A stretch of DNA of 44,141 nucleotides from Patescibacteria group bacterium (GCA_030917725.1 JAUPUE010000042.1:1-44141); one strand, 5' to 3'. Shown: positions 7,729 to 15,022, numbered from the stretch's first letter. Notes: generated by a model from the letters alone, not told the origin. Made by a program: numbers and translations.

Positions 7729-7762
7729 CATTCATCAGGCATTCATGATGGAAGGCTACTCT
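7729..7762 (+). promoter_or_regulatory. Response-regulator operator and promoter of the apbE operon
   Basis: Two CATTCAT half-sites (7729-7735 and 7740-7746) lie 11 bp apart, and a possible -10 TACTCT (7757-7762) begins 17 bp after the second. No good -35 exists, as expected for a promoter where a PhoB/OmpR-type regulator replaces -35 contacts. The site lies between the regulator (minus) and apbE (plus), so it could also autoregulate the two-component genes. It matches the rubredoxin operator in sequence and geometry. Confidence 0.72.
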
Positions 7763-7778
7763 TTGAACATCACCCTAC

Positions 7779-8666
7779 ATGAAAACAGCGCACGAACACA
7801 TATTCGAAGACAGGCTCATGGGAAGCGACCTTGTCGTTTCAATTGTTATGCCCTCTGCCGAATTAGCACGTCGAGAATACGAGCGTGCCAAATCACTTGG
7901 TGATAACTACGAACAACGTTTTTCACGCTTCCTTCCTACAAGCGAGCTCTCCCGTCTCAACGAGAGCAGGAATGCCAACGTCTCACCAGAATTCATGGAT
8001 GTTATTTCGACAGGATTTGATCTTTACCGAGCAACCAACGGCGTGTTCAACCCATTGGTTCAGATAGCGCGACTAGGGTATGACGTGTCATTTGATTCTT
8101 TGAACGGACCGAAAAAGGCCAATAAAGATTCGTATGACGTTCAACTTTCTTCGATACACATCGATGAGACAACGCAGCACATCACGCTTGCCGAGGGACA
8201 ACGTCTCGATGTTGGTGGTTTTCTCAAAGGCATGGTGGCCGAACGGATGGCAAAGAGCATACAAGGAGCGAGTGGCATCATCGTCAACATCGGTGGTGAT
8301 ATTTACACCATAGGAAAAGATGAGAACGGTGCGCCGTTCGGATTTGATGTCTATGATCCGATAAACGAGCAGGTTGCGGTTGTTGTACCGCTGAATGATG
8401 GAGCAATCGCAACATCAGGCGTCTACCGAAGAAACTGGGAAGCAGATGGACGAAAGGTGCACCACATTCTTGATACAACTGGGACCGAGAATCCAAAAAG
8501 CAATTTGGTGTCAGCGACAATCATCGCAGAACACGGCCATGAGGCTGACGCATATGCCACCGTCGCTATCGTTCTTGGCTCAGAAAAAGCGGAACACCTA
8601 TTGAAACAACGCGGGCTCTCCTATGTACTCATCACCCAAGAAGGAAAAACCATCATCAACATATAA
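7779..8666 (+). CDS. apbE: FAD:protein FMN transferase (ApbE family)
   Basis: A 295-residue ApbE-family protein. Visible family motifs are F-S-R-F-x-P-x-S-E-L-S-R-L-N (about 47-60), L-D-V-G-G-F-L-K-G (about 147-155), the N-I-G-G-D-I segment (about 170), G-V-Y-R-R-N-W with H-H-I-L-D (about 213-232), and A-E-H-G-H-E-A-D-A-Y-A-T (about 247-258). The family splits FAD and attaches FMN covalently to Thr/Ser of redox proteins using Mg2+. No signal peptide or lipobox is visible, so it may act in the cytoplasm, unlike many exported ApbE proteins. It is first gene of a three-gene operon, with 2 nt to the next gene. Confidence 0.93.
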   Translation: MKTAHEHIFEDRLMGSDLVVSIVMPSAELARREYERAKSLGDNYEQRFSRFLPTSELSRLNESRNANVSPEFMDVISTGFDLYRATNGVFNPLVQIARLGYDVSFDSLNGPKKANKDSYDVQLSSIHIDETTQHITLAEGQRLDVGGFLKGMVAERMAKSIQGASGIIVNIGGDIYTIGKDENGAPFGFDVYDPINEQVAVVVPLNDGAIATSGVYRRNWEADGRKVHHILDTTGTENPKSNLVSATIIAEHGHEADAYATVAIVLGSEKAEHLLKQRGLSYVLITQEGKTIINI

Positions 8667-8668
8667 CT

Positions 8669-9304
8669 ATGAGTAAACAATTCTTCAAAATAATTGCTTT
8701 GACACAAAAGAGCCTCCTCGGCATATCCATCGCTCTCCTCGCCTTTGGACCCGTGGCGCTTTTGATATGGGGATACCTACTCCCGATGTCAGTTATAGGA
8801 ATCTTCTACACAATATCTCTCGTGTCAGTGACATTTGTGATGTCGATACGACCCCTCGCCGACATCGCAAACGATGTGCCTCAGATACGCGCGCTTGTCA
8901 TTCTTCGAAAAGGATTTGGTGTTCTCTCTGCATCAATCATCGTCACCTTTCTTCTTGCCAAGCTTATCGAGCCGGAGTCTGTGTACCTCGCATCGATTTT
9001 TACCTCTGCGTACTGGTCACTCGATACATTCTCCCTCTTTGCGCATCTCGGTGACATCACCGGTGTCATCCTCCTTATCACCTCAAATACATTCTCAAAA
9101 CGAATCTTGGGGCCGTGGTGGAAGCGTGTACAAAAGCTCGCCTACGTCTATTTCTACGCTGGTGCCCTCTACGAAATGCTCGCCCTCCAGAGCACATTTG
9201 CCATGGTCGCCATGGGAATGGTAACGGTGCTCGTGCTTATCGCATGGGTAAAAAAACGATTTGAGAAGGTCATCGCACCCGCCACAACCAACGTCGCAGC
9301 ATAA
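8669..9304 (+). CDS. Ferric-reductase-like six-helix membrane protein lacking most haem ligands
   Basis: A 211-residue protein with about six membrane helices (near 16-38, 41-60, 82-100, 121-140, 157-173, 176-194). Its spacing and motifs look like the ferric reductase/MsrQ transmembrane fold: L-R-K-G-F-G-V (about 79-85), F-A-H-L-G-D-I-T-G-V-I-L-L-I-T-S and W-W-K-R-V-Q-K-L-A-Y. H126 is the only histidine in the whole protein; the other positions expected to bind haem are Q, Y and T/F. So haem b binding as in the family looks impossible, and another cofactor may be used. It sits between apbE and a flavin reductase with gaps of 2 and 4 nt. No clear flavinylation motif is seen. Confidence 0.8.
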   Translation: MSKQFFKIIALTQKSLLGISIALLAFGPVALLIWGYLLPMSVIGIFYTISLVSVTFVMSIRPLADIANDVPQIRALVILRKGFGVLSASIIVTFLLAKLIEPESVYLASIFTSAYWSLDTFSLFAHLGDITGVILLITSNTFSKRILGPWWKRVQKLAYVYFYAGALYEMLALQSTFAMVAMGMVTVLVLIAWVKKRFEKVIAPATTNVAA

Positions 9305-9308
9305 TCAT

Positions 9309-10016
9309 ATGAAAATCAAAAAACTTACAGCAACCATAACGTCGTTCCGCGACCTCTCACCAACTGCACGTGAGATAACAATTGAGCTGCCAGAAGACCT
9401 CAATTTCACTGCGGGAGCTTTCGTTAACACATTCTTTGATGTAAACGGCGAGACAATTCGCCGTGCGTACTCCATCTCGTCAGATGACAGCAATCAACGT
9501 GCTATCACACTCTCCATACGCAAAGTCCCAGAAGGCAAAGCGGCTGGATTCTTTTGGAAGTCAGACATTATTGGCTCGACTCTATCAATCATGGGGCCAT
9601 TGGGTATCAACACGGCTGACAAACTCACCAAACGAAGACTATTCCTGTTTGGATTCGGCATTGGTGTCTCTGTCATCATGGCCATGCTCCGTCATGCCCT
9701 AAAACAAAACACTATTGATGAAATTGTTGTTATGACAGGAAGTCGCAACGAAATCGAGTCAATTTATCTCGACGAACTTACAGCACTCTCCCAAAGCAAA
9801 AAGAACATGACATTCCGCCGAGTTCTTTCACGTCCCGAATACACAGACGCGTCGAGTTTTGAAACTGGATTCATCCAAGACCACATCAGTGATTTTGCAT
9901 TCGATGATGCTGACGTATACATCTGTGGCCACAAAGCTGCATGTGATTCGCTTACCGAAACGATACAAAAAACACACCCCAACGAGTACGTCTTTCATGT
10001 GGAGGCTTTTGGGTAA
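9309..10016 (+). CDS. Ferredoxin-NADP reductase-like FAD/NAD(P)-binding oxidoreductase
   Basis: A 235-residue protein of the ferredoxin reductase superfamily. The FAD-binding barrel has R-R-A-Y-S-I-S-S (about 50-57). The nicotinamide domain has F-G-F-G-I-G-V-S (about 115-122) and V-Y-I-C-G-H (about 206-211), and the protein ends with an aromatic residue segment V-E-A-F-G. No iron-sulfur domain is fused. It should pass electrons from NAD(P)H through FAD to a partner; the neighbouring membrane protein and rubredoxin are candidates. ATG 9309 is 4 nt after the previous stop; the longer frame from 9261 is rejected. It ends facing the NUDIX gene, 2 nt from it. Confidence 0.9.
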   Translation: MKIKKLTATITSFRDLSPTAREITIELPEDLNFTAGAFVNTFFDVNGETIRRAYSISSDDSNQRAITLSIRKVPEGKAAGFFWKSDIIGSTLSIMGPLGINTADKLTKRRLFLFGFGIGVSVIMAMLRHALKQNTIDEIVVMTGSRNEIESIYLDELTALSQSKKNMTFRRVLSRPEYTDASSFETGFIQDHISDFAFDDADVYICGHKAACDSLTETIQKTHPNEYVFHVEAFG

Positions 10017-10018
10017 GC

Positions 10019-10486
10019 CTATGAGAGCGGTTCGTAGCTGAAGTCTTTTACTTCGTTCATTTCTTTGGCATACGTAACCTTTGCGTGAATCTTCTCACCA
10101 CTAAAGATAAGTGGGAGCCAACGGATATCTCCCTTCCACATACGGTCGTATGGAAGATCGTTGAACGGATGCAATTCTGGAGCAGCCATCTCTTCTGTCT
10201 CAACGAGCTCACCTTCCCATTTACGGACGAAGAACACATGGCATTCGAAGAGTTGTTTGTCTTCTTCAAAGAAATCGACGACCGCCACTTTCTCCAACGA
10301 TTCAGGAATAGTGACGGCACCTGATTCTTCGGCAAATTCACGCACGGCGGCATCTTCGACCGTCTTGTCGTCTTCTCCCATCTTCCCGCCATATCCCAAA
10401 AGAAAACCCGCCCCAAAGGAGCGTTTCTTGAGCGAGAGATAGACCTTGTCACCCTCTACCGGAAAACAAAGTGTTGCGATTTTCAT
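10019..10486 (-). CDS. NUDIX hydrolase (MTH1-like)
   Basis: A 155-residue NUDIX protein. The box reads G-G-K-M-G-E-D-D-K-T-V-E-D-A-A-V then R-E-F-A-E-E-S-G, at about residues 33-57. The R-E-x-x-E-E-x-G catalytic helix is intact, but the loop before it is one residue longer than in human MTH1 and the usual first Glu is shifted. L-S-L-K-K-R and the W at the end of the domain fit 8-oxo-dGTP or related nucleotide hydrolases. A TATGAT -10 lies exactly 6 nt before ATG 10486, suggesting a leaderless mRNA. Confidence 0.88.
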   Translation of the reverse strand: MKIATLCFPVEGDKVYLSLKKRSFGAGFLLGYGGKMGEDDKTVEDAAVREFAEESGAVTIPESLEKVAVVDFFEEDKQLFECHVFFVRKWEGELVETEEMAAPELHPFNDLPYDRMWKGDIRWLPLIFSGEKIHAKVTYAKEMNEVKDFSYEPLS

Positions 10487-10492
10487 AGCTTT

Positions 10493-10498
10493 ATCATA
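10493..10498 (-). promoter_or_regulatory. -10 box (TATGAT), leaderless NUDIX promoter
   Basis: TATGAT then AAAGCT then ATGAAAATC on the minus strand. The start codon falls at the expected +1. Nearly the same string occurs before the gene at 43228-43953. Confidence 0.6.
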
Positions 10499-10501
10499 AA
10501 C

Positions 10502-11074
10502 CTACTTTCCGTATCTGCGAATCACCGAGCGAACCACCGCACCAACACGCATGTCGGTCTCAGGATAGATATTGCGGTATTTTTTGTTCCCCGGTTCGAG
10601 GTAGTAGCCTTGTGAATTTTGACGGAGGTATTTGAGTGTCCACGAGCCATCAACTTCGGCGACGACGATGTCACCAAGCTTTGCCTTTTCGGTACGCTCG
10701 ACAAGAACAAAGTCGCCCTCAATGATGCCGGCTTCTTCCATTGAGTCGCCTTTGACGCGAAGGATGAATGAAGCTTCCCTATCGCGGATCAACCATTCGT
10801 CGAGTGTGGTGGTATCGAGTGTCTCTTCTTCGTGCGCGGCAGGGATACCGGCTTCGATGAGACCGAGCATCTTCACTTCACCAAAGAGCGATGTGGGAGC
10901 AAGACGGCCAAGGTGATCTTTGACCACAGCACCAGCATCGACGAGCTTGTCCACGACCTTTGCGACGGCGTTCTTGGATTTGAATCCAAAGAGTGTCGCC
11001 ATCTCGGCATAGGTCGGCATGCGCTTGTGAGATCCGTAGAAACGGTCGAGAGCTGCTTTGTGGTCGTTGATCAT
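10502..11074 (-). CDS. lexA: LexA-type SOS repressor/autoprotease
   Basis: A 190-residue LexA-like protein: an N-terminal winged helix-turn-helix (about 5-60), a cleavage site A75-G76 (G-L-I-E-A-G-I-P), and the S24 peptidase domain with catalytic S111 (G-D-S-M-E-E-A-G) and K148 (L-K-Y-L-R). On DNA damage, RecA filaments would trigger self-cleavage between A75 and G76 and release the regulon. It follows a 64-residue gene after 7 nt. The operon promoter carries a GAAC-N4-GTTC box inside the -35/-10 spacer, so autoregulation is likely. Confidence 0.95.
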   Translation of the reverse strand: MINDHKAALDRFYGSHKRMPTYAEMATLFGFKSKNAVAKVVDKLVDAGAVVKDHLGRLAPTSLFGEVKMLGLIEAGIPAAHEEETLDTTTLDEWLIRDREASFILRVKGDSMEEAGIIEGDFVLVERTEKAKLGDIVVAEVDGSWTLKYLRQNSQGYYLEPGNKKYRNIYPETDMRVGAVVRSVIRRYGK

Positions 11075-11081
11075 GAATTAA

Positions 11082-11276
11082 TTAAAAGAGTCCGACGTAC
11101 GAGAGGACGCGAGAGAAGAGAGGCTGACGGCGCATCTGTCGTGCCTGACGGATGAGCATCTTGTGACGCTTTGCCTCTGATCGATATGATAGCCCGCGAA
11201 TGATCTTTTCGTCGATGAGCGAGTTAAGAGAGTCGAGTTCGTTTTCGAGACGGTGTTGGTATTGGTGCTGTGACAT
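11082..11276 (-). CDS. Small basic protein in the lexA operon, unknown
   Basis: A 64-residue protein starting at ATG 11276 (M-S-Q-H-Q-Y-Q-H-R). It has an acidic helical start (E-N-E-L-D-S-L-N-S-L-I-D-E-K) and a basic middle (R-S-E-A-K-R-H-K-M-L-I-R-Q-A-R-Q-M-R-R). I recognise no family. It is first gene behind the LexA-box promoter, 7 nt before lexA, so it should be damage-inducible. The composition would suit nucleic-acid or protein binding; that is only a guess. A longer reading to 11345 crosses the promoter and is rejected. Confidence 0.7.
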   Translation of the reverse strand: MSQHQYQHRLENELDSLNSLIDEKIIRGLSYRSEAKRHKMLIRQARQMRRQPLFSRVLSYVGLF

Positions 11277-11315
11277 ACGATATGTGTTAACTGGTAACCC
11301 CTTGTGTATGTCATC

Positions 11316-11345
11316 AGTATAGGTGAACGACCGTTCACCATGCAA
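11316..11345 (-). promoter_or_regulatory. LexA-controlled promoter with LexA box in the spacer
   Basis: On the minus strand: -35 TTGCAT (11340-11345), an 18-bp spacer that is the palindrome GGTGAACGGTCGTTCACC (11322-11339), and -10 TATACT (11316-11321). The palindrome contains GAAC-N4-GTTC, the Gram-positive type LexA/DinR core. Occupied, it would block RNA polymerase fully. It also lies 51 bp before the divergent DUF167 gene. Confidence 0.88.
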
Positions 11346-11390
11346 GAAAGATGTGTGGATAAGTCAGTAAATGTTACTGTTGCAGGACCT

Positions 11391-11618
11391 ATGAGTGCCG
11401 TACACCTCAAAGCGACTGTTAATCCCGAAAGCTCAAAAGAATCAGTGACATTCGAAAAAGGCCGCTATCGTATAGCGGTCAAAGCTCCAGCGCGCGATGG
11501 TAAGGCCAACGTTGCGGCAAAGCTCCTTCTCGCGAAGCATCTTGGAATCTCCCCAACAAAGCTCTCCCTTATCCGCGGTGCGGACCGCCCTTCAAAGATC
11601 TTTTTGCAACGGGAGTAG
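11391..11618 (+). CDS. DUF167 (YggU-like) family protein
   Basis: A 75-residue DUF167 protein. Family features are L-K-A-T-V-N-P-x-S-S, V-K-A-P-A-R-D-G-K-A-N-x-A (about 32-43) and L-x-L-I-R-G-A-x-x-P-S-K (about 58-68). The function of the family is not established. ATG 11391 is chosen over 11304 because the family starts there and AGGA lies three bases upstream, one of the few Shine-Dalgarno-like sites here. Its last 50 nt overlap the convergent GIY-YIG gene. Confidence 0.85.
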   Translation: MSAVHLKATVNPESSKESVTFEKGRYRIAVKAPARDGKANVAAKLLLAKHLGISPTKLSLIRGADRPSKIFLQRE

Positions 11619-11853
11619 CGACGATTAATCCAAGCTTCTCCGTCCTGCTCATCTTCTTGATTTCTGCTTCGCGCTTCGAGGCAGTGCTCCGATTCTTCTT
11701 TCGTTCGATGCGAACGATCTCCCCTGCTCCTTTGGCACGAGTATATCGAGCACCTTTGCCTGACTTATGCTCAGCAAGCCGCCGATCCACGTTGGTGGTA
11801 ATGCCGGTATAGAGCGAGCCGTTGTTGCATTTCAATATATAGACGAAGTACAT
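11569..11853 (-). CDS. GIY-YIG domain protein (UPF0213/YhbQ-like)
   Basis: A 94-residue single-domain GIY-YIG protein. It has Y-F-V-Y-I-L-K-C at the N-terminus, S-L-Y-T-G-I-T-T-N-V-D-R-R-L-A-E-H as the catalytic Y/R block (about 13-29), G-K-G-A-R-Y-T-R (about 33-40), and S-K-R-E-A-E-I-K-K (about 58-66). Such small nuclease-fold proteins are common in CPR genomes; DNA repair or processing is assumed. Its C-terminal 50 nt overlap the DUF167 gene tail to tail, so the basic C-terminus (V-A-K-R-S-L-K-G-G) may be a recent extension. Confidence 0.9.
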   Translation of the reverse strand: MYFVYILKCNNGSLYTGITTNVDRRLAEHKSGKGARYTRAKGAGEIVRIERKKNRSTASKREAEIKKMSRTEKLGLIVATPVAKRSLKGGPHRG

Positions 11854-11888
11854 GTGAGCTTAGTGTAGCGAGAATATGCTTTGTATGT

Positions 11889-11923
11889 AAAAGAAAAGCC
11901 GCCCAGGGTAACCCTAAGCGGCT
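11889..11923 (-). terminator. Intrinsic terminator after the orotate phosphoribosyltransferase
   Basis: AGCCGC and GCGGCT (11897-11902, 11918-11923) enclose a second small stem (AGGGT/ACCCT). The minus strand continues with TTTTCTTTT. A textbook terminator 60 nt after the stop codon. Confidence 0.88.
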
Positions 11924-11982
11924 GTCGATCTAGACTTGATGCAAGGAACTGCAGTATTTTAGAGACCTCTTTCACCCAGTCT

Positions 11983-12651
11983 TCAGTACTGAGCGTTGAG
12001 TCGCGCCCAGCTCTCACTACCTTTGGGCTTGATGGCCTTCGACCCCTCCTTGCAGAGGGGGCACATGTCCGGAGTCCAGGTCGGCATCGGTCGATCAATG
12101 AGCGCGACGATCTTCTGGTCGCCGAACTTCGTGCGACCAGAACGGTTGACGAGAGTGGCGACAAAAGGCGTGGCCCAAGCGCAACCGACAGCAATGGCCG
12201 TGATTGTCGCACTGATGCTACCACCCGTCGTTATGACATCCTCGACCGGCAGGATCATCTCGCCGGCACGGATGCTGGTGCGCTTGAAGACCATCACCTT
12301 ATCCGGAGCTTCTCCCTCCATCTTCTCGGTGTAGCCACGCAGGCAGGGGCGCCCTCGGCGCCGACCGATCCGACGTGCGAGATCGTGTGCGATCGTGATG
12401 GCGCCCATTGCAGGGCCGACCACCCGATGCACATCGTTGATGTCGAACCCTTCTTCCAGAAGGCGCTCCAGAAGCGCTTGACAGGCATCATCGAGAAGAC
12501 AAGGATCGTCCATCACCAACTCACTGTTGAAGAAGCCCCCTGAATGCAGGCCCGAGGAGAGCAGAGCGTGTTCCCGACGAGGATTCCCGTCGTGAATCCA
12601 CAAAGCTTCCCTTTCCTTATAGATCCGGATCCAATCTTCGCTATTTCTCAT
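11983..12651 (-). CDS. pyrE: Orotate phosphoribosyltransferase-like enzyme
   Basis: A 222-residue type I phosphoribosyltransferase. The PRPP loop is I-L-P-V-E-D-V-I-T-T-G-G-S (133-145). The N-terminal S-S-G-L-H-S-G-G-F-F-N and the later V-V-G-P-A-M-G-A-I-T (77-86) fit orotate phosphoribosyltransferases, as does the tail C-P-L-C-K-E-G-S-K-A-I-K-P-K. It would convert orotate and PRPP to OMP. With pyrG at 34.3 kb it is the only other pyrimidine gene here, so salvage of an orotate-like base is also possible. An AGGAG sits 10 nt before ATG 12651. Single-gene unit with its own terminator. Confidence 0.85.
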   Translation of the reverse strand: MRNSEDWIRIYKEREALWIHDGNPRREHALLSSGLHSGGFFNSELVMDDPCLLDDACQALLERLLEEGFDINDVHRVVGPAMGAITIAHDLARRIGRRRGRPCLRGYTEKMEGEAPDKVMVFKRTSIRAGEMILPVEDVITTGGSISATITAIAVGCAWATPFVATLVNRSGRTKFGDQKIVALIDRPMPTWTPDMCPLCKEGSKAIKPKGSESWARLNAQY

Positions 12652-12776
12652 CTCTTTTCAGCTCCTTTCAAATCAAAAGCCGTTACAGGCCGTAAGCCGC
12701 CCGTTTCGCTGGCCGAACAATCGGCTATCCGAGGTGAACTTTATGTAAAACTACCCTCAAAAGCAAGGACTCAAAA

Positions 12777-13115
12777 CTACTCGAATTCAAACAGCACATC
12801 CCGAAAACCTTCGACCTTATCATTCACATCTATCTTTATCTTTTCTTTCTTATAGCGAGCCAGGCGCTCGGCACGATGTTTTGGATCTATCCAGATGTGG
12901 CCATCGGCATACACGATGCGATGAAATGGAATATTTGTCGCGCCTTCATCATATGCCTTACCCAAAATACTCGTGATGCTCTGCGCAGCCATTCCACCAC
13001 CACCAGCGGCACGCGCGAGACGTCCGTACGTCGTCACGCGCCCCGCAGGAACAGACAAAGCCGCCTTAAGGACCCGCTCAGAAAATGTCGGACCTGTAGG
13101 CGGCTTTCGTTTCAT
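12777..13115 (-). CDS. Alkyltransferase-like protein (ATL), active-site Cys replaced
   Basis: A 112-residue protein matching the C-terminal domain of O6-alkylguanine-DNA alkyltransferases: V-P-A-G-R-V-T-T-Y-G-R-L-A (22-34), then N-I-P-F-H-R-I-V (61-68). In active enzymes the motif is P-C-H-R; here Cys is Phe (position 64). ATL proteins bind O6-alkylguanine with the same fold and flag it for nucleotide excision repair without removing the alkyl group, which is the likely role. It follows the CYTH gene after 5 nt and is the last gene of the run from 14920. Confidence 0.88.
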   Translation of the reverse strand: MKRKPPTGPTFSERVLKAALSVPAGRVTTYGRLARAAGGGGMAAQSITSILGKAYDEGATNIPFHRIVYADGHIWIDPKHRAERLARYKKEKIKIDVNDKVEGFRDVLFEFE

Positions 13116-13120
13116 AGTGT

Positions 13121-13693
13121 TTAGAGATCCACCTCTTTATTCGCTTCGGTATCAAGCCTGTGGATGAGCGCACGCGTTCCTTCATCATCAAGCACTTCGA
13201 GACCGAGCTCCTTTGCCTCGGATTCGAGCGTTGTGTGCGCTTGTGCGACCTTTGATGCGTCATCAACAGCTATCTCAGCTTCGTAGTAGCGGATGTTGTT
13301 TGGTGCGATGACGAGTCCCCACTCAATATCGTGATATTCATAGGCTTCGGTAAGACGGTGCATCCAGATACCGGTCGTACAGCCGAGCGCCTTCACGACT
13401 TTTTTCGCTGCCTCGAGGTCGGTGTCCTGCAGTTTGAGCTGCACTTCTTCGCGTGCATTCTCCACCTTGTGTTTGAGCATGATTTCACACTCACCATTCG
13501 TCTTACGCAATCTGACATCAACACTTCGACCAACAAAGTCTTTCGAGTAACCGGGATAGTCGCGCAAAAGAATCATCTCACGCTCTTGGCTCTTCACATG
13601 CTTCCCTTTCTCATCAAGAAAAGCCTTAAACTTCTCGTACCCAGCGTCATCAAGCCGCCCTCTGATTTCTACTTCGATAGTGTTTGTAGCCAT
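13121..13693 (-). CDS. CYTH-domain protein (adenylate cyclase CyaB/thiamine triphosphatase-like)
   Basis: A 190-residue CYTH-fold protein. The N-terminal I-E-V-E-I-R-G-R-L matches the E-x-E-x-K/R signature. Later strands supply the other tunnel charges: V-D-V-R-L-R-K (about 59-65), C-E-I-M-L-K-H-K (about 69-76) and Y-Y-E-A-E-I-A-V-D (about 136-144). CYTH proteins hydrolyse or cyclise triphosphorylated compounds using Mg2+; the exact substrate cannot be read from sequence. It lies 12 nt after the MFS gene and 5 nt before the ATL gene. Confidence 0.85.
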   Translation of the reverse strand: MATNTIEVEIRGRLDDAGYEKFKAFLDEKGKHVKSQEREMILLRDYPGYSKDFVGRSVDVRLRKTNGECEIMLKHKVENAREEVQLKLQDTDLEAAKKVVKALGCTTGIWMHRLTEAYEYHDIEWGLVIAPNNIRYYEAEIAVDDASKVAQAHTTLESEAKELGLEVLDDEGTRALIHRLDTEANKEVDL

Positions 13694-13705
13694 AATCCGC
13701 CCATA

Positions 13706-14920
13706 CTACCTCTTTATTTTTCTTAAGACAAAGAGGCTCGCAATGACAAGCGCCGACATAGACAAGAGCGCAACTCGATAGCCCAAAGAGCCGTCTCCCA
13801 AGGTGACCAGGATGATGCTCCATACCGCCGGACCGATGAATGTTGCGAATCGCTCTGCAACAACGTAGTAACCATACGAGGATGCCACAAGTGCAGGAGG
13901 AGCAACCTGACCAACGGCAGAACGACTGAGGCCCCACACCGGACCAAAAAATAAGCCGGCAATGAGGAATATGCCAATCAATATATCGAGGTCAGATACG
14001 AACGTCATGAGCGGGAACAAGACGCACCATACGATGAGGACGCCGGTCAGAGTCTTGAGCGTGCCGATCCGATCAGCCAGCTTACCAAAGATGATCGCTC
14101 CGACCGCAGCAAGAGCAAGTATCCCGACAGTAAGAAGTGCTTTGAATGTATCCGAGACCCCGTGCACCTTTTCAAGATAGAGAGGAAAATTATTTGCAAA
14201 TGTGAGCATTGCATCGCTAAACAAAAAATACGCAACAAGAAGAAGCGCAAGAGATCGGTGTTTAAAAACAGAAGCAAACCCCAAGAAAGGGCTCATATTT
14301 TCTTTGGGTGACACAGCGGGAACGATTGATTCCTCACGATATGCAAGAAGCATCGGTAACGAACAGAGACCGAAGAGAACGACTGCGGGCAAAAGTGCTT
14401 GAGCACGGCCTGGGTCACCGAAAAGCACAATTGCCCCAGTGACGAATGGCAGTGTCACAAGGAGCCCAACAACTTGTCCTACAGAATTTGCCGCCTGTCC
14501 GAATCCAGAGACCGAGGAAGAATTCTCGAAAGTCGACAGGTCGTTAAGCATTGGAGTGTAGTACAAAAAGCAAAGGAGATAGGCATAGGTGGCAAAGGTA
14601 TACACAAGAGCTGCCACTCCATCCAGATGGTCGGCAAATAATGCGATGAGCGCAGTAACCAAAAACCCTACAAATGTAGCCGCGCTCCAAAAGCGCAGCC
14701 CTCCGAGCTTCTTACCGTTCGTGTCTATCTTTTTGCTGATAAACGGAGCAGTGAAGATAAAAAGAATCGAAGAGCCAATGAGCGTCGCGTTGTACCACCA
14801 GGAAGGATTGCCTTGATCGATGACAAGCCACTGCGAAAAATAGAACAAAAAAGCCATCAAGACGATGGAATTCCCGAAATCATAGAGCGCCCACCACGCG
14901 ATGTTCCTTTTGACCGCCAT
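13706..14920 (-). CDS. MFS transporter, UMF1/Atg22-like
   Basis: A 404-residue protein with about 12 hydrophobic helices. The N-terminus W-W-A-L-Y-D-F-G-N-S (9-18) is the hallmark of the UMF1 family of the major facilitator superfamily, which includes yeast vacuolar effluxer Atg22. G-K-L-A-D-R-I-G-T near residue 280 is the second-half MFS loop motif. Substrates of bacterial members are mostly unknown; amino acids are a guess from Atg22. AAGGA lies seven bases before ATG 14920. It leads an operon with the CYTH and ATL genes. Confidence 0.88.
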   Translation of the reverse strand: MAVKRNIAWWALYDFGNSIVLMAFLFYFSQWLVIDQGNPSWWYNATLIGSSILFIFTAPFISKKIDTNGKKLGGLRFWSAATFVGFLVTALIALFADHLDGVAALVYTFATYAYLLCFLYYTPMLNDLSTFENSSSVSGFGQAANSVGQVVGLLVTLPFVTGAIVLFGDPGRAQALLPAVVLFGLCSLPMLLAYREESIVPAVSPKENMSPFLGFASVFKHRSLALLLVAYFLFSDAMLTFANNFPLYLEKVHGVSDTFKALLTVGILALAAVGAIIFGKLADRIGTLKTLTGVLIVWCVLFPLMTFVSDLDILIGIFLIAGLFFGPVWGLSRSAVGQVAPPALVASSYGYYVVAERFATFIGPAVWSIILVTLGDGSLGYRVALLSMSALVIASLFVLRKIKR

Positions 14921-15022
14921 AAACTATTCCTTACCAATAAACCGAATCGTCTGTGCCATCTTGGGGAATGTGAACATGACACCTTGTAATACTTTTTATA
15001 AAGCAGGACGTCTTGTCCGTTT

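Noticed and set aside
15001..15022. Terminator after the VanY-like gene
   Set aside because: Only a 4-bp GGAC/GTCC stem with a weak T-run; too weak to call.
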